Assembly: GCF_001730235.1 (NCBI RefSeq) | Contig: NZ_MIJF01000013.1 | Coordinates: forward strand, 80,527-144,526 | Source of the DNA: Vulcanibacillus modesticaldus | GTDB lineage: Bacteria > Bacillota > Bacilli > Tepidibacillales > Tepidibacillaceae | Length of the DNA stretch: 64,000 nt | Direction: 5' to 3' | Shown here: positions 61,910 through 64,000 of the stretch, piece after piece | How positions within the stretch are numbered: the stretch's first letter is position 1 | How the letters are laid out: each line of letters opens with the position of its first letter | Program-made: the position numbers and the translations under genes | Notes under the pieces: model-generated | The model's database searches: none | What the model saw: only the letters and a program-made list of their open reading frames with translations | Told to the model about the DNA's origin: nothing

Positions 61910-62551
61910 TTAATAACCTAACTCTTTATTCACTATTATTACATGGATCCTTCCAGCTGTAGGTTGTCTTTTTATTAAAACATATTCATTGCAAATTCGA
62001 TCGGCACTATTACAGTCCATACAATACCCAACTTTAACGCATGGAGTTTTTCGGTCTAACCTCTTGGTATTTGCTGGGGCAGCGATTCTTCGATTTCGCA
62101 TAATTGCCCCATCTAAATCCTTAACGATTTTATTTATTCCAACAACTACAATAACTTTGTCAGGACCATAAATCATCGCCGCTACTCTGTTACCTCTGCC
62201 ATCAACATTATAAAGTTCGCCATCCTCTGTAATAGCATTACTGCTAGTTAAAAACACATCTGCAAAGAATGTTTTTCTATAGATTTCTTTAATCTGTTCT
62301 GGAGTCAGTCCTGCCTGATATCTATCTAGGAAGTTATATTTTCCACTTCTTAGTAACTCTATTACCCCAGTTTCAAAAAGTGTCATTGATCCCCCGACCG
62401 ATACAGTATCTCCTTCATTCATTAACTCTTCTATCTTATTTAAAACTTCTTCTTCATTTTGGACGAAATAGCCATGCATATTATTTTTTTCTAAATTTTT
62501 TATTGTTCTTTCAACCTTTTTCTCAATTACAAAAGCAACATTTTCATCCAT
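61910..62551 (-). CDS. LUD-domain protein (lactate utilisation protein-like)
   Basis: 213-residue protein of the LUD (DUF162) family, related to LutC/LldG. Typical segments: VSVGGSMTLFETGVIELLRS, DVFLTSSNAITEDGELYNVDGRGNRVAAMIYGP and VVVGINKIVKDLDGAI. A C-terminal cysteine group CVKVGYCMDCNSADRIC could bind metal. The partners LutA and LutB are not nearby, so a role in lactate oxidation is not supported by context; it is annotated as lactate utilisation only by family. Confidence 0.85.
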   Translation of the reverse strand: MDENVAFVIEKKVERTIKNLEKNNMHGYFVQNEEEVLNKIEELMNEGDTVSVGGSMTLFETGVIELLRSGKYNFLDRYQAGLTPEQIKEIYRKTFFADVFLTSSNAITEDGELYNVDGRGNRVAAMIYGPDKVIVVVGINKIVKDLDGAIMRNRRIAAPANTKRLDRKTPCVKVGYCMDCNSADRICNEYVLIKRQPTAGRIHVIIVNKELGY

Positions 62552-62621
62552 TATATTATCCCCTCTCTCAAAATTTTAACTTTATTTTAAATTAGTTTAT
62601 TCTAATTCTCTCGGGGAGTTA

Positions 62622-62951
62622 TTAGCCTAACTTATCACCTTTTTCAACTGGCTGTTCTGGTTGAATCAACACAACTCCTTGTTTTGAATAAACACCTAAT
62701 ACTAATACTTCTGAAAAAAAATCAGCAATTTGTCTTGGTGGAAAATTTACTACTCCTAATATCTGTTTACCAATAAGGTCTTCCTTTTTGTAGCATTCAG
62801 TAATTTGAGCACTCGATTTTTTGATACCAATTTCATCTCCAAAGTCAATCCATAGTTTATAGGCAGGTTTCCTTGCTTTTTCAAAGGATTCAGCTTTGAT
62901 AATTTCTCCAACCCTGATATCTAACTTCAAAAAATCCTCAAAGGTGGCCAT
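62622..62951 (-). CDS. csaA: tRNA-binding domain protein CsaA
   Basis: OB-fold tRNA-binding protein of 109 residues, related to the C-terminal domain of methionyl- and phenylalanyl-tRNA synthetases. [29 protein letters not shown] and the [20 protein letters not shown] core are diagnostic. B. subtilis CsaA was linked to protein export as a chaperone; the role is still unclear. The ATG at 62951 has AGGAGGAA at proper spacing; the ATG at 62957 is too close. Confidence 0.92.
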   Translation of the reverse strand: MATFEDFLKLDIRVGEIIKAESFEKARKPAYKLWIDFGDEIGIKKSSAQITECYKKEDLIGKQILGVVNFPPRQIADFFSEVLVLGVYSKQGVVLIQPEQPVEKGDKLG

Positions 62952-62998
62952 ACTCATTTCCTCCTGTGAAAAAGAGATATTTTATTCCTGGTTATCAT

Positions 62999-63545
62999 TT
63001 AAAGAAATCTCGGTATTTTTTCTTTATACTCAGAATACTCATTGCCATATTGTTCTTCAAGCCAAGGTTCTTCTGTAAAAGGAGCTAAGACAAACCATAA
63101 AATACTTAAAATTGCTGGAAAAATCGCTAAAAATGAATTTGAGAAAATTATTAAGCCCAATAAAAAAATTATGTCTCACATATTGAGGATTTCTAGAATA
63201 CTTATAAGGGCCTTCCATTATTAACTTACCTTTGAGTCCTAAAGACATATGTACATTTAATGTTCGAACTCCCCATAAAGCAAAAACTATACCACTAACC
63301 ATTAATATTCCACCAATAAGTAAACGACTTGGATGGGTAAAAATAAAGGTATTTCTGTCCAATATGCTAATTACTAGCGTACCGAATACAGTAATAATTG
63401 TGAGTATCCAAGTATACCAATATTGCCATGAATTCCTAGCTGGTGGTGGCCATATTTTATACTTTGAAGATACTATAGTAATTACTAGGCTTCCAGCCCA
63501 TAAAAACCCTGTAATAGTTGAGATAACTAACAATGTAGAGATCAT
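62999..63545 (-). pseudogene. isoprenylcysteine/PEMT-like methyltransferase, frameshifted
   Basis: A membrane methyltransferase of the ICMT/PEMT type. The first frame (from ATG at 63545 with GAGGTG upstream) reads four helices and GPYKYSRNPQYV, the AdoMet-binding motif. Directly after this the frame is wrong: the natural continuation IIFLLGLIIFSN...APFTEEPWLEEQYGNEY...PRFL is found in another frame down to a stop at 62999. Two bases are missing (or one is extra) near 63170-63177, so the product is truncated or the sequence holds an error. Both halves are otherwise intact, so decay is recent if real. Confidence 0.8.
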
Positions 63546-63649
63546 TTTGTTTCACCTCTTTCTATTTATTATTGACAAAAGGTTTGATTTGTTACACATG
63601 CCTCCTATTAATCATACTATATTAGTAAATGTTTTAGGGAGATGAACAT

Positions 63650-63715
63650 ATGGATTTTTTATTGGATTTTAAACAAGGAGATGTTAATGGTGATTCAATA
63701 ATAGATAATCGCTAA
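63650..63715 (+). CDS. truncated small reading frame with a calcium-loop-like motif
   Basis: A 21-codon frame starts with ATG at 63650 behind AGGGAGATG. It reads MDFLLDFKQGDVNGDSIIDN and then a stop. DVNGDSIID resembles the calcium-binding loop of dockerin/EF-hand proteins, and a clear ribosome site suggests the start of a longer gene whose rest has been lost. The remaining 63716-63875 holds no gene I can support. It may be a remnant left by the adjacent insertion sequence. Confidence 0.4.
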   Translation: MDFLLDFKQGDVNGDSIIDNR

Positions 63716-63804
63716 TCCAATTGTTACTGCTATTGCTTTGGTTGTATTAAAAATCACTAGCGTTGCATTAATGTAGTCAGAATATTTCTTCTAATAATCA
63801 CTAG

Positions 63805-64000
63805 TTCATAAAAAAATCCTTTATAATGGAAGTACAGGTGCTCCCTGTCCAAATCCAATATAAAGGACCATGCTTATGGACAAGGATACACTATTTTCGT
63901 CATTTGGTAAATGGATAGCTCCTATCAATTCTGTAAAATTACAACAAAAAGTAGAAGAAATGAAGCAAGACAAATACGTTAAAAAATTAACAACAAGAGC
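63805..64000 (+). mobile_element. left end of a probable insertion sequence
   Basis: The transposase start at 63876 implies an element whose left boundary lies within about 70 bases upstream. A TATAAT at 63821-63826 could be its promoter. The terminal inverted repeat cannot be confirmed because the right end is outside the window; the boundary given is approximate. Confidence 0.4.
63876..64000 (+). CDS. IS4-type transposase, N-terminal part (DUF4372-like)
   Basis: Only 41 codons lie inside the window. MDKDTLFSSFGKWIAPINSV followed by a Lys/Glu-rich helix resembles the N-terminal DUF4372 segment of IS4-family transposases common in thermophilic Bacillales and Clostridia. An ATG two codons upstream (63870) is an alternative; AAAGG precedes both. 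Catalytic DDE residues are outside the window, so identification is provisional. Confidence 0.65.
   Translation, partial: MDKDTLFSSFGKWIAPINSVKLQQKVEEMKQDKYVKKLTTR

Noticed and set aside
61989..62171. Plus-strand open frames inside the LUD-domain gene and many similar antisense frames elsewhere.
   Set aside because: They are complementary shadows of well-supported genes, with no ribosome sites or family similarity.
63716..63790. A minus-strand frame of about 30 codons resembling a membrane segment.
   Set aside because: It has a stop just upstream, no start codon and no ribosome site; too short to support as a gene fragment.

Overview
This AT-rich window is chromosomal core DNA from an endospore-forming Firmicute of the order Bacillales. 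The evidence is the sporulation and germination genes (spoIIR, spo0F, a YhcN/YlaJ-type lipoprotein, cwlJ-gerQ), RNA polymerase delta (rpoE), and a gene order that closely follows the Bacillus subtilis block rpoE-pyrG-spo0F-fba-tal-murA-glpX-rho-rpmE-tdk-prfA-prmC-spoIIR-ywlC-mntP-ywlE-rpiB-ywlG-glyA-upp-atp. The AT richness and an 11-subunit Nuo complex suggest an anaerobic or facultative, perhaps thermophilic relative such as the Tepidibacillus/Vulcanibacillus group. That placement is inference; only the order is well supported.

Layout. 1-9222 (minus): nuoA-B-C-D-H-I-J-K-L-M-N, a proton-pumping complex I with no NADH-input module (nuoEFG); nuoN runs off the left edge. 9609-16786 (minus): the F1Fo ATP synthase operon atpZ-I-B-E-F-H-A-G-D-C, with a clear sigma-A promoter at 17008-17036. 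17133-18504 (plus): a 3-oxoacid CoA-transferase pair. 18695-31102 (minus): wecB, upp, glyA, ywlG, rpiB, a chemoreceptor, ywlE, a ZIP transporter, mntP, sua5, spoIIR, prmC, prfA and a sporulation lipoprotein. 31161-40345 (minus): tdk, rpmE, rho, glpX, murA, tal, fba, spo0F, pyrG and rpoE. 40497-44312 (minus): meaB, a LapA-like protein, a tiny XapX gene, ywiB, speB and speE. 44586-53445: pbp (+), a ClC transporter (-), a zinc peptidase (+), a radical-SAM protein (-), a site-2-type protease (-), an aromatic-acid exporter-like protein (+) and cwlJ-gerQ (+). 53505-56437 (minus): a pantothenate operon (DUF2520-panB-panC-panD) behind a structured leader. 56806-60045 (plus): a C39-like membrane protein and asnB. 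60095-63545 (minus): CBS/DRTGG pyrophosphatase, a LUD-domain protein, csaA and a frameshifted methyltransferase. 63650-64000 (plus): a truncated reading frame and the start of an IS4-type transposase.

Functionally the window joins energy conservation (Nuo and ATP synthase), nucleotide and one-carbon metabolism (upp, glyA, tdk, pyrG), central carbon (fba, glpX, tal, rpiB), translation and termination factors, cell-wall precursor supply (murA, wecB, pbp), polyamine and pantothenate synthesis, and sporulation control.

The most interesting content is regulatory RNA and DNA rather than novel proteins. It includes a leader before the pantothenate operon whose closing stem competes with a terminator; a pyrG leader with the GGGC start expected for CTP-sensitive reiterative transcription; an unannotated C-rich small-RNA candidate at 50385-50530; a sigma-H promoter for spo0F; and an unexplained 13-bp inverted repeat plus a Rex/CRP-FNR-like palindrome upstream of nuo. 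No wholly new multi-gene system was found.
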